From CBFGWV01 sp965652545 (lineage in GTDB: Bacteria; Pseudomonadota; Gammaproteobacteria; Competibacterales; Competibacteraceae): DNA of 5,627 bases. The DNA is taken from contig CBFGWV010000307.1 of assembly GCA_965652545.1 (NCBI GenBank), positions 1 through 5,627 of the forward strand, given 5' to 3'. The position numbers and the translations under genes were made by a program. Every line of letters begins with the position of its first letter. The stretch's first letter is position 1. Positions 1-5,627 of this stretch are shown here, piece after piece. Below the pieces are notes generated by a model. It made no database searches. It saw nothing but the letters and a program-made list of their open reading frames with translations, and was not told the DNA's origin.

Positions 1-117
1 GGCATAGAGGTCGTCCCCCTCGTCCACGGTCATCAGCACCTCGAACCCGGCTTCCTGCAAGGCCGCTTCCAGCCCCCGGGAGCGGGCGGGCTTGGCATCC
101 ACGATCAATACCCGCAC
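1..117 (-). CDS. nasT: NasT-like ANTAR-type response regulator, N-terminal fragment
   Basis: The 39 visible residues begin VRVLIVDAKPARSRGLEAAL and end in DEGDDLYA at the window edge. This is the first beta strand, acidic pocket and first helix of a receiver (REC) domain, with the 'LEAALQEAGFEV' wording typical of NasT/AmiR-type regulators. The RNA-binding ANTAR domain would lie beyond the left edge and is not seen. NasT-family proteins bind paired hairpins in nitrate-operon leader RNAs and prevent premature termination when nitrate frees them from the sensor NasS. The GTG start at 117-115 is chosen because an in-frame TAA lies at 135-133 with no better start between; the ATG at 123-121 is out of frame and soon stops. 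The Shine-Dalgarno is weak. Only one acid (D7) of the usual REC acidic pair is present, as is common in non-phosphorylated ANTAR regulators. The family call rests on a short fragment plus the divergent nitrate operon. Confidence 0.72.
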   Translation of the reverse strand, partial: MRVLIVDAKPARSRGLEAALQEAGFEVLMTVDEGDDLYA

Positions 118-154
118 AGCATGTCCAGCCCATTACCCGTTTACATCACGCTGA

Positions 155-170
155 TGCAGGTGTCGTGCCA
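155..170 (-). promoter_or_regulatory. Sigma-54 promoter toward nasT
   Basis: Read on the minus strand the site is TGGCACGACACCTGCA, matching 11 of the 12 specified bases of the sigma-54 consensus TGGCACG-N4-TTGCA, with the invariant GG and GC exactly spaced. The predicted transcription start is near 144, giving a leader of about 27 bases before the GTG at 117. Sigma-54 promoters need an enhancer-binding activator such as NtrC; a candidate NtrC box is centred about 88 bases upstream. Identified by eye; no transcript data. Confidence 0.7.
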
Positions 171-199
171 GACGATAAGTCTCTGTTTCCGAAGCCTCT

Positions 200-216
200 T
201 GCGTGGCGAGAGTGCA
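200..216 (+). promoter_or_regulatory. Weak candidate NtrC half-site pair
   Basis: The 17 bases keep the TGC-N11-GCA outer frame of the NtrC box, and the right half AGTGCA differs from GGTGCA by one base, but the left half TGCGTG matches only three of six (8 of 12 overall). It is centred 24 bases from the better box at 224-240. NtrC usually works from two or more boxes, so this could be the second one, but a match of this quality can arise by chance. Confidence 0.25.
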
Positions 217-223
217 GGGCGCG

Positions 224-240
224 TGCAAGCTTGCGGTGCA
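224..240 (+). promoter_or_regulatory. Candidate NtrC binding site shared by divergent promoters
   Basis: TGCAAG-CTTGC-GGTGCA matches 10 of 12 specified bases of the NtrC consensus TGCACC-N5-GGTGCA, with a perfect right half. Its centre lies about 88 bases upstream of the start predicted for the minus-strand sigma-54 promoter and about 120 bases upstream of that for the plus-strand one, both normal enhancer distances. The position between two sigma-54-like promoters of a nitrogen operon supports the call. The box is symmetric, so strand has no meaning. Confidence 0.55.
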
Positions 241-249
241 TCGATGCAC
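236..249. repeat. 14-bp perfect palindrome in the divergent control region
   Basis: GTGCATCGATGCAC reads the same on both strands. It overlaps the right half of the candidate NtrC box and, in a shifted register (232-248), makes a second weak NtrC-like match (8 of 12). It may be the operator of an unidentified dimeric regulator or part of a compound NtrC site. Its arm order (GTGC then GCAC) is the reverse of a classical NtrC box, so on its own it is not a normal one. Confidence 0.5.
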
Positions 250-294
250 TAATTTGCGGCGGCGCAGCATCCAGCGTGACAATTCGTTTTTCTG

Positions 295-307
295 TATCTG
301 CTTGAAT
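295..307 (-). promoter_or_regulatory. Weak candidate IHF site
   Basis: On the minus strand ATTCAAGCAGATA matches 7 of 9 specified bases of the IHF consensus WATCAA-N4-TTR. It lies in the AT-rich stretch 273-326 between the candidate NtrC box and the plus-strand sigma-54 promoter, centred about 50 bases upstream of the predicted start, where IHF often bends DNA to bring NtrC to sigma-54 polymerase. The match is degenerate and position is the main support. Confidence 0.25.
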
Positions 308-325
308 TTACGTTGAAATTTAAAT

Positions 326-341
326 TGGCCCACAAACTGCA
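326..341 (+). promoter_or_regulatory. Sigma-54 promoter toward the nitrate assimilation operon
   Basis: TGGCCCACAAACTGCA matches 9 of 12 specified bases of TGGCACG-N4-TTGCA. The GG (327-328) and GC (339-340) are separated by exactly ten bases, which is the essential spacing. The predicted start is near 352, leaving a leader of roughly 98 bases that contains the ANTAR-like hairpin. The match is weaker than that of the divergent promoter, but position, upstream AT-rich DNA and the NtrC box agree with it. Confidence 0.55.
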
Positions 342-354
342 TTAGCTAAGCCAG
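337..354. repeat. Imperfect 18-bp palindrome overlapping the promoter -12 region
   Basis: CTG-CA-TTAGCTAA-GC-CAG has a perfect 8-bp core (342-349) and perfect outer triplets, with two mismatched pairs between (14 of 18 bases symmetric). It covers the -12 element and predicted start of the plus-strand sigma-54 promoter, where a bound protein could block initiation. No known operator is recognised. Confidence 0.35.
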
Positions 355-367
355 TGACGTAGACCAG

Positions 368-380
368 GCCCCAACAGGGC
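368..380 (+). other. Small leader hairpin
   Basis: GCCC-CAACA-GGGC forms a 4-bp GC stem with a five-base loop, upstream of the larger ANTAR-like hairpin. In NasT-controlled leaders two hairpins (P1, P2) occur in tandem. This one is in the P1 position but has no hexaloop with A1 and G4, so it is at best a degenerate P1. Confidence 0.3.
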
Positions 381-390
381 ACGAGTGCGT

Positions 391-423
391 CGGAATCGAG
401 CCTTCAACGGTGAAGGCGATCCG
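391..423 (+). promoter_or_regulatory. ANTAR-type leader RNA hairpin (candidate NasT target)
   Basis: The inner stem GCCTTC (400-405) pairs perfectly with GAAGGC (412-417) around the hexaloop AACGGT. The loop has A at position 1 and G at position 4, the two bases conserved in RNA hairpins bound by ANTAR proteins. The stem continues as ATC (395-397) with GAT (418-420) past a two-base bulge, and CGG (391-393) with CCG (421-423) past a one-base bulge, for 12 base pairs. It lies in the leader of the transporter gene, 26 bases before its start, opposite nasT, which makes NasT the natural ligand. A second perfect hexaloop hairpin and a U-tract terminator are not visible, so the mechanism is unclear. 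Confidence 0.5.
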
Positions 424-439
424 TCGACATTTGATGCAT

Positions 440-443
440 GAGG
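440..443 (+). promoter_or_regulatory. Ribosome binding site deciding the transporter start
   Basis: GAGG lies six bases before the ATG at 450. The in-frame ATG at 438 has no Shine-Dalgarno upstream and overlaps this one, so 450 is preferred, removing the four residues MRWP. Confidence 0.6.
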
Positions 444-449
444 TGGCCC

Positions 450-1793
450 ATGGAACTTGCCAATAAAGCTACACGGATTCGTCTGTTCGACTTCCGCTCC
501 CCACAAATGCGGGCTTTCCACCTGACGTGGTTCGCCTTTCATTTCTGCTTTTTCGGATGGTTTGGCATCGCGCCGCTGATGGCCGTGGTGCGCGACGATC
601 TGGGGCTCACCAAAGCGCAGATCGGCAACACCATCATCGCCTCGGTGGCGGTCACCATCCTTGTGCGGTTGCTGATCGGCCCCTTGTGCGACCGTTATGG
701 ACCGCGCCGCACCTATGCATGGTTGCTGTGCGTAGGCTCGTTGCCGGTGATGCTGATCGGGCTGGCCGACAGTTTCGAATCCTTCCTCATCGCGCGGCTG
801 GCCATTGGTGCCATCGGGGCATCGTTCGTCATCACCCAGTACCACACCTCGGTCATGTTTGCGCCCAACGTGGTGGGCACGGCCAATGCCACCACGGCCG
901 GCTGGGGCAATCTCGGCGGCGGCACCACACAGATTCTGATGCCGCTGATCTTCTCCGCCATCCTGATGCTGGGGGTAAGCGAAGCGGTGGGCTGGCGGCT
1001 GGCCATGGTGGTGCCGGGTGTCGTGCTGTTCTTCACCGGTATCGCTTATTACCTCTTGACCCAGGATGCGCCCGAGGGCGATTTCAAGGACTTGCGTGCC
1101 AGCGGCAAGCTGCCCGAGTCCGGCGGTGCCAAGGGGACGTGGGCGAGTTTCGCCACCGCCGCCAAGGATCCGCGCGTCTGGGCCCTGTTCGTTATCTACG
1201 GCGCATGTTTCGGTGTCGAGCTGACGATCAACAACATCGCCGCGCTGTATTTCTTCGACAGCTTCGAGCTGGACTTGAAGACCGCTGGGTTGATCGCCGG
1301 GCTGTTCGGCCTGATGAATCTTTTTGCCCGCACCCTCGGCGGGGTGTTCTCCGACCGCATGGCCGCCCGCAGCGGACTCAAAGGCCGGGTGCAGTGGCTG
1401 TTCGTGGCCCTGTTCTTCGAGGGACTGGCACTGATGCTGTTCTCGCAGATGGGCACGTTGGGTCTTGCCATCGTGACCTTGCTGATCTTCAGCCTGTTCG
1501 TGCAGATGTCCGAGGGCGCCACTTACGGGATCGTGCCGTTCATGAACCGCCGTGCCCTGGGGGCGGTGGCCGGCATCGTCGGCGCCGGCGGCAATGCCGG
1601 CGCGGTGGCGGCGGGCTTCCTCTTCAAGACCGAGGGCATCAGCTACCAGCAAGGCCTGCTGTTCCTGGGCATGGCCGTGACCGCATCGGCCTTCCTCGCC
1701 TTTACGGTGCGTTTCTCCGAAGCCCACAGCAGTGCCGAAGACGAGGCCTTCCGCTCCGCCAGTGCACAGCGTGAGGCACTCGCCAGCGCCTGA
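450..1793 (+). CDS. narK: NarK-family nitrate/nitrite transporter (MFS, NNP family)
   Basis: This 447-residue membrane protein belongs to the nitrate/nitrite porter family and should bring nitrate across the inner membrane for the reductases encoded downstream. Both family signatures are present: GWGNLGGG at about residues 151-158 and GAGGNAGAV at about 378-386. The MFS loop motif GPLCDRYGPRR follows transmembrane segment 2. Arg73 (ILVRLLIG) and Arg294 (NLFARTLGG) sit where the two substrate-binding arginines of E. coli NarK lie. Hydrophobic segments run through the whole length, consistent with about 12 helices. Length is normal for single-unit members. The start at 450 is set by the GAGG at 440-443; an ATG at 438 would add four residues. 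The symbol is by family: in assimilatory clusters the same protein is also called nasA or nrtP. Uptake versus nitrate/nitrite exchange cannot be told from sequence, but the context favours uptake. Confidence 0.92.
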   Translation: MELANKATRIRLFDFRSPQMRAFHLTWFAFHFCFFGWFGIAPLMAVVRDDLGLTKAQIGNTIIASVAVTILVRLLIGPLCDRYGPRRTYAWLLCVGSLPVMLIGLADSFESFLIARLAIGAIGASFVITQYHTSVMFAPNVVGTANATTAGWGNLGGGTTQILMPLIFSAILMLGVSEAVGWRLAMVVPGVVLFFTGIAYYLLTQDAPEGDFKDLRASGKLPESGGAKGTWASFATAAKDPRVWALFVIYGACFGVELTINNIAALYFFDSFELDLKTAGLIAGLFGLMNLFARTLGGVFSDRMAARSGLKGRVQWLFVALFFEGLALMLFSQMGTLGLAIVTLLIFSLFVQMSEGATYGIVPFMNRRALGAVAGIVGAGGNAGAVAAGFLFKTEGISYQQGLLFLGMAVTASAFLAFTVRFSEAHSSAEDEAFRSASAQREALASA

Positions 1794-1802
1794 TCAAACG
1801 CC

Positions 1803-1830
1803 ATGCCGGCCGCCATCAGGCGGCCGGTGT
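1803..1830 (+). other. Strong intergenic hairpin between transporter and nirB
   Basis: CCGGCCGCC (1806-1814) and GGCGGCCGG (1819-1827) form a perfect 9-bp GC stem closed by the tetraloop ATCA; one A-T pair and two wobble pairs can extend it. No run of T follows, so it does not look like a complete intrinsic terminator. It may protect the 3' end of the transporter message, guide processing, or partly attenuate nirB. It ends 11 bases before the nirB Shine-Dalgarno. Confidence 0.55.
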
Positions 1831-1841
1831 CACGACCCGCG

Positions 1842-1847
1842 AAGGAG
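1842..1847 (+). promoter_or_regulatory. nirB ribosome binding site
   Basis: AAGGAG with an eight-base spacer precedes the ATG at 1856. It is the strongest Shine-Dalgarno in the window and fixes the nirB start. Confidence 0.75.
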
Positions 1848-1855
1848 TACAGACC

Positions 1856-4282
1856 ATGACCCAGTCACTCGTAGTGGTGGGCAACGGCATGGCCGGCATG
1901 CGTACGGTGGAAGAGCTGCTCAAGCTCGATGCCGGTGCCTATGACATCACCGTGTTCGGCGCCGAGCCGCACGTGAACTACAACCGCATCCAGCTCTCGC
2001 CGCTGCTGGCGGGCGAGTCCACGCTGGATGAGATCATCCTCAACCCACGTGAGTGGTACGAGGGCAACCGTATCGCCTTGCACACGGGTGATCCGGTGGT
2101 GCGTATCGACCGGCGCCGGCGCTTTGTGCACGCCAAGTCCGGCCGCGAAGTGCCCTACGACCGCCTGTTGCTGGCGACCGGCTCGGAGCCGTTCATCCTG
2201 CCGGTGCCCGGGGCCGATCTGCCGGGGGTGATCGCGTTTCGCACCATCGATGATGTGAACACCATGATCGAGGCCGCCCGCCGTCACAAAACGGCGGTCG
2301 TCATCGGTGGCGGACTGCTGGGACTGGAGGCGGCCAATGGCCTGGCCAAGCAGGGCATGGCCGTCACCGTGGTGCACTTGGCCGACACCTTGATGGAGCG
2401 CCAGTTGGACGGCCCGGCCGCCGGCTTGCTCGGGGCCTCGCTGGCGCAGAAAGGCATGACGCTGCGGCTGGGGGCAAAGACGGCCCGTCTGTTGGGTTCG
2501 AAGCGGGTCACCGGCGTGGCCTTTGACGATGGCAGCGAGATCCCGGCCGATCTGGTGGTCATGGCGGTGGGCATCCGCCCCAATGCCACGCTGGCCCGCG
2601 AGGCCGGGCTGCACTGCAACCGCGGCGTCGTGGTCCATGACACCTTGCAGACCTACGACCCGCGCATCTACGCGGTGGGTGAATGCGTCGAGCACCGTGG
2701 CACCACATATGGCTTGGTGGCGCCCATCTGGGAGCAGGCCCGGGTCTGCGCCGACCACCTGGCCCGCGTCGGCCGCCAACGCTACGGCGGTACGGTCGTG
2801 TCCACCAAACTCAAGGTCACCGGGGTGGATGTCTTCTCCGCCGGCGACTATCAAGGCGGTTCGGATACCGAGTCCATCGTCTTCCAGGACCCGGCCGGCG
2901 GCCGCTACCGCAAGCTGGTCCTCAAGGACAATAAGGTCGCCGGTGCGGTGCTCTATGGAGACACGGTCGATGGCGCCTGGTTCTTCAAACTCATCCGCGA
3001 GGGCACGGACATCGGCCCGATGCGCGAGCGGCTGATCTTCGGCGAGGCGTTGGCGATGGGCGCGGCGGCCAAACCCGCCAATGATGCCGACCTGCCCGAC
3101 GATACGCAGATCTGCGACTGCAATGGCGTATGCAAGGGCACAATCGTCAGCGCTATCCGCGAGCACGGGCTCACCGCCCTGGGCGATGTGGTCAAGCGCA
3201 CCAAAGCCGGCAGCTCCTGCGGTGGTTGTAAGGATCGGGTGGCGAATCTTCTGGCGGCCACCGCCGGCGCGGCCAAGACCGCCACCGGCATGTGCGAGTG
3301 CACCGACCTGGGGCACGATGCGGTCCGCGAGGCCATTGCCGAGCGTCACCTGATCTCCGGGGCGGCCGTGCGCCAGGCCTTGGATTGGCGCGACGTCGAC
3401 GGCTGTTCCAAGTGCCGGCCGGCACTCAACTATTACTGCCTGGCGGCCTGGCCCGGCGAGGCCGTGGACGAGGCGCAGTCGCGCTTCATCAACGAGCGCG
3501 CCCACGCCAACATCCAGAAAGACGGCACCTACTCGGTCATCCCGCGCATGCACGGCGGCATGACCAATCCCAAGGAACTGCGCGCCATTGCCGATGTGAT
3601 GGAGAAATACGCCATCCCGGCGGTAAAGGTCACCGGCGGCCAGCGGCTGGACCTGCTGGGTATCAAGAAGGAAGACCTGCCCGGTGTCTGGCGCGATCTT
3701 CGCGAACAGGCCGGCCTGCAATCCGGGCACGCGTACGGCAAGGCCTTGCGTACCGTAAAGACCTGCGTGGGCAGCGAATGGTGCCGCTTCGGCACCCAGG
3801 ACTCGACCGCCATGGGCATCGAACTGGAACACATGACCGCCGGCTCCTGGACCCCGCACAAATTCAAGATGGCCGTCTCCGGCTGCCCGCGCAATTGCGC
3901 CGAGGCCACCATCAAGGACTTCGGCGTGGTGGCCAACGACAGCGGCTGGGAACTGGTGGTCGGCGGCAACGGCGGGCTCAAGCTGCGCGCCTCGGACGTT
4001 CTCTGCCGGGTGAAGACCGCCGAGGAGGTCAAGGAGTATTGCGGTGCCTTCATGCAGATGTACCGCGAGCAGGCCCGTTACCTGGAGCGCACCAGCCATT
4101 GGATAGAGCGCATCGGGCTGGCGCCGGTGAAACAGCAGGTGGTCGAGGATGCCGACAACCGCAAGGCCTTGTACGCGCGGTTTCTCGACTCTCAGAAACA
4201 TGTCCAGGTGGACCCGTGGGAATCGCGCTCCGAGACCGAACGCCCCGATCCGGAATTCCGCCCGTTGGCCGAATTGAGCTGA
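1856..4282 (+). CDS. nirB: Assimilatory nitrite reductase [NAD(P)H], large subunit NirB
   Basis: This 808-residue cytoplasmic enzyme reduces nitrite to ammonium with six electrons from NAD(P)H. Domains in order: an FAD-binding fold with GNGMAG (residues 9-14) and the family stretch NYNRIQLSPLLAGE (41-54); an NAD(P)H-binding fold with GGGLLGLEAA (151-160); a first BFD-like [2Fe-2S] domain with C420, C422, C455 and C458; a second with C480, C482, C517 and C520; a nitrite/sulfite reductase ferredoxin-like half domain (about 545-615); and the siroheme-[4Fe-4S] domain with C637, C643, C677 and C681 in the pattern C-x5-C ... C-x3-C. All cofactor cysteines are present and the length is normal. The start has a good Shine-Dalgarno. 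nirD follows after a short gap, as usual for the two-subunit enzyme. The nasA reductase downstream points to an assimilatory rather than detoxifying role. Confidence 0.96.
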   Translation: MTQSLVVVGNGMAGMRTVEELLKLDAGAYDITVFGAEPHVNYNRIQLSPLLAGESTLDEIILNPREWYEGNRIALHTGDPVVRIDRRRRFVHAKSGREVPYDRLLLATGSEPFILPVPGADLPGVIAFRTIDDVNTMIEAARRHKTAVVIGGGLLGLEAANGLAKQGMAVTVVHLADTLMERQLDGPAAGLLGASLAQKGMTLRLGAKTARLLGSKRVTGVAFDDGSEIPADLVVMAVGIRPNATLAREAGLHCNRGVVVHDTLQTYDPRIYAVGECVEHRGTTYGLVAPIWEQARVCADHLARVGRQRYGGTVVSTKLKVTGVDVFSAGDYQGGSDTESIVFQDPAGGRYRKLVLKDNKVAGAVLYGDTVDGAWFFKLIREGTDIGPMRERLIFGEALAMGAAAKPANDADLPDDTQICDCNGVCKGTIVSAIREHGLTALGDVVKRTKAGSSCGGCKDRVANLLAATAGAAKTATGMCECTDLGHDAVREAIAERHLISGAAVRQALDWRDVDGCSKCRPALNYYCLAAWPGEAVDEAQSRFINERAHANIQKDGTYSVIPRMHGGMTNPKELRAIADVMEKYAIPAVKVTGGQRLDLLGIKKEDLPGVWRDLREQAGLQSGHAYGKALRTVKTCVGSEWCRFGTQDSTAMGIELEHMTAGSWTPHKFKMAVSGCPRNCAEATIKDFGVVANDSGWELVVGGNGGLKLRASDVLCRVKTAEEVKEYCGAFMQMYREQARYLERTSHWIERIGLAPVKQQVVEDADNRKALYARFLDSQKHVQVDPWESRSETERPDPEFRPLAELS

Positions 4283-4309
4283 AGAGGACGCGCACTCATG
4301 GAGGCATTG

Positions 4310-4642
4310 ATGACACAACTGGCGGTCGACCCGTGGATCCCCGTCGGTCCCTTGAGCTCGATTCCCCTGCGCGGGGCCCGCACCGTGGACACCCCGCGCG
4401 GGCGGATCGCCGTCTTCCGCACCGCCGACGACCAGGTGTTCGCCCTTGCCGACCGCTGTCCGCATCAGGGCGGGCCGTTGTCCCAAGGTATCGTTTCGGG
4501 TGAAAAAGTGTACTGCCCGCTGCACGACTGGTGCATCGGCCTGCGTGAGGGCAGGGCATTGGACCCGGATGAGGGCGAGGTCGCCCGCTACCCGGTGCGG
4601 GTGGTCAACGGCCAGATTTTCCTGACCCTGGAGGCGGCATGA
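4310..4642 (+). CDS. nirD: Nitrite reductase [NAD(P)H], small subunit NirD (Rieske-type)
   Basis: This 110-residue protein is the small partner of NirB. It is a Rieske fold with the motifs CPH (C50, H52) and CPLHDW (C69, H72), so all four [2Fe-2S] ligands are kept; E. coli NirD, as I recall it, lacks them. It may therefore carry a cluster and join electron transfer, which is an inference. Two starts are possible. The ATG at 4310 has GGAGG (4300-4304) five bases upstream and is preferred; the ATG at 4298 would add MEAL and has only AAGAGGA further upstream. The gene begins 27 bases after the nirB stop (15 with the upstream start), and its stop overlaps the nasA start by ATGA, so translation is probably coupled. 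Confidence 0.93.
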   Translation: MTQLAVDPWIPVGPLSSIPLRGARTVDTPRGRIAVFRTADDQVFALADRCPHQGGPLSQGIVSGEKVYCPLHDWCIGLREGRALDPDEGEVARYPVRVVNGQIFLTLEAA

Positions 4643-5627
4643 GTGTTCGCACCACCTGTCCGTATTGCGGTGTGGGATGTGGCGTGCTGGTGGAGCCCGC
4701 CGGCCAGGGTTTCAGCGTCCGCGGCGATCCGGAGCACCCGGCCAACCGTGGCCGCTTGTGCCGCAAGGGCGCCACCTTGGCGCAAACGCTGGACGATGAC
4801 TGGCGGCTGACCCACCCGATGGTCGATGGCCGCCAGGTCAGTTGGTTCAAGGCGCTGGACACGGTGGCCGAGCGCTTCAACCGGGTGCGCGAGCTGCACG
4901 GCCCGGAGGCCATTGCCTTTTATGTCTCCGGTCAATTGCTGACCGAGGACTATTACGTCGTCAACAAGCTCGCCAAGGGCTATATCGGCACGCCGCACAT
5001 CGATACCAACTCCCGGCTGTGCATGGCCTCGGCCGTCGTCGCCCACCAACGCGCCTTTGGCGAGGACTTGGTGCCGGTGTGCTACGAGGACCTGGAACAG
5101 GCGGCGCTGACGCTGCTGGTGGGCAGCAACATGGCCTGGTGCCATCCCATTCTGTTCAGCCGCTTGCAGGCCGCCCGCGAGGCCGATCCGGCCAAGCGCC
5201 TGGTGGTCATCGACCCGCGTCGCACCGTCACCGCCGAAGCCGCCGACCTTCACCTGCCGATCCGCCCCGGGACGGACGCCGCTTTGTTCAACGCCTTGCT
5301 CGTCCATCTTGCCGACCACGGCGGTCTTGATGAGGCTTTCATCGGCGGCCACACCGACGGCCTGCCGGCGGCGCTGGCGTTGGCGCGCGAGGGGCCATGC
5401 ACTCTGGCTGCGCTGTCCGCCTTCTGCGGGGTCGAACAGGCCGCGCTCGCGACGTTATTCCGGTGGGTGCGCGAAACGCCGGGCATGGTCAGTGCCTTTT
5501 CCATGGGGGTGAACCAGTCGGCCAGCGGCAGCGATTGCGCCAGCGCGATCATCAACCTGCACCTGGCCAGCGGCCGCATCGGCAAGCCCGGTGCCGGCCC
5601 GTTCTCCATCACCGGCCAACCCAACGC
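4639..5627 (+). CDS. nasA: Assimilatory nitrate reductase catalytic subunit NasA, N-terminal part
   Basis: This is the molybdopterin nitrate reductase that turns nitrate into nitrite for NirBD. The 329 complete codons run off the right edge; whole members have roughly 700-900 residues. The N-terminus has the [4Fe-4S] motif C7-x2-C10-x3-C14 ... C41 followed by RKG (K43 between cluster and cofactor). Cys128 in TNSRLCMAS is the expected molybdenum ligand. The stretches GEDLVPVCYEDLE, VGSNMAWCHP and VVIDPRRT are the usual molybdopterin-binding wording, and GRIGKPGAGPFSITGQPN lies at the edge. No twin-arginine signal precedes the cluster motif, so the enzyme is cytoplasmic, unlike NapA. The ATG lies inside the end of nirD (ATGA), with GGAGG at 4630-4634. 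Whether the C-terminus has the extra BFD-type [2Fe-2S] domain of the longer members cannot be seen. Confidence 0.95.
   Translation, partial: MSVRTTCPYCGVGCGVLVEPAGQGFSVRGDPEHPANRGRLCRKGATLAQTLDDDWRLTHPMVDGRQVSWFKALDTVAERFNRVRELHGPEAIAFYVSGQLLTEDYYVVNKLAKGYIGTPHIDTNSRLCMASAVVAHQRAFGEDLVPVCYEDLEQAALTLLVGSNMAWCHPILFSRLQAAREADPAKRLVVIDPRRTVTAEAADLHLPIRPGTDAALFNALLVHLADHGGLDEAFIGGHTDGLPAALALAREGPCTLAALSAFCGVEQAALATLFRWVRETPGMVSAFSMGVNQSASGSDCASAIINLHLASGRIGKPGAGPFSITGQPN

Noticed and set aside
213..227. TGCA ... TGCA repeat resembling another NtrC box
   Set aside because: The outer spacing is two bases too short for the TGC-N11-GCA frame.
133..342. Minus-strand 69-codon open frame in the divergent intergenic region
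   Set aside because: It has no Shine-Dalgarno and no recognisable protein, and it runs through the NtrC box and both sigma-54 promoters, which explain the region better.
437..452. Possible hairpin pairing CATG (437-440) with CATG (449-452), hiding the transporter Shine-Dalgarno
   Set aside because: Only four base pairs, two of them A-T, with an eight-base loop; too weak to claim as an RNA switch.
342..1727. Minus-strand open frame of 461 codons opposite the transporter
   Set aside because: Its translation is rich in H, Q, G and E with no domain, and the plus strand holds a clear NNP transporter; a codon-bias shadow.
527..1774. Plus-strand 415-codon open frame overlapping the transporter
   Set aside because: Out-of-frame shadow rich in R, H and G, with no membrane segments or motifs.
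3292..4503. Plus-strand 403-codon open frame overlapping nirB and nirD
   Set aside because: Arg/Gly-rich out-of-frame reading of two well-supported genes; no domain.
1865..4525. Very long minus-strand open frame (886 codons) opposite nirB and part of nirD
   Set aside because: It is the mirror of a GC-rich codon pattern. The plus strand encodes a complete, motif-perfect NirB here, and the antisense translation shows no recognisable domain.

Overview
The window is part of a bacterial assimilatory nitrate/nitrite reduction locus. It comes from a GC-rich proteobacterium. A gammaproteobacterium fits the gene order and the wording of the proteins, but I cannot name a genus from sequence alone. All genes are in good order: no frameshift, insertion sequence, CRISPR array, tRNA or rRNA is visible.

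Layout. At the left edge, on the minus strand, lies the 5' end of a NasT-type ANTAR response regulator (1-117, cut by the window edge). A 332-base divergent intergenic region (118-449) separates it from a plus-strand cluster: a NarK-family nitrate/nitrite transporter (450-1793), nirB, the large subunit of NAD(P)H nitrite reductase (1856-4282), nirD, its Rieske-type small subunit (4310-4642), and the first 329 codons of nasA, the cytoplasmic molybdopterin nitrate reductase (4639 to the right edge). The last two genes overlap by an ATGA, and the other gaps are short, so the four plus-strand genes look like one operon. Together they import nitrate, reduce it to nitrite (NasA), and reduce nitrite to ammonium (NirBD).

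The most informative non-coding part is 118-449. It holds matches to two divergent sigma-54 promoters: a very good one toward nasT at 170-155 and a fair one toward the transporter at 326-341. Between them is a 10/12 match to the NtrC box at 224-240. The leader expected from the plus-strand promoter carries a strong hairpin (391-423) whose hexaloop has A at position 1 and G at position 4, the signature read by ANTAR proteins such as NasT. The picture is two-layer control: nitrogen limitation through NtrC/sigma-54 sets initiation, and nitrate through NasT acts on the leader RNA. These sites are pattern matches made by eye, not demonstrated sites.

I found no previously undescribed system. The pathway is well known. 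The parts worth a second look are the shared divergent control region, the leader RNA that shows one clear ANTAR hairpin but no clear partner hairpin or U-tract terminator, and several palindromes with no assigned partner.
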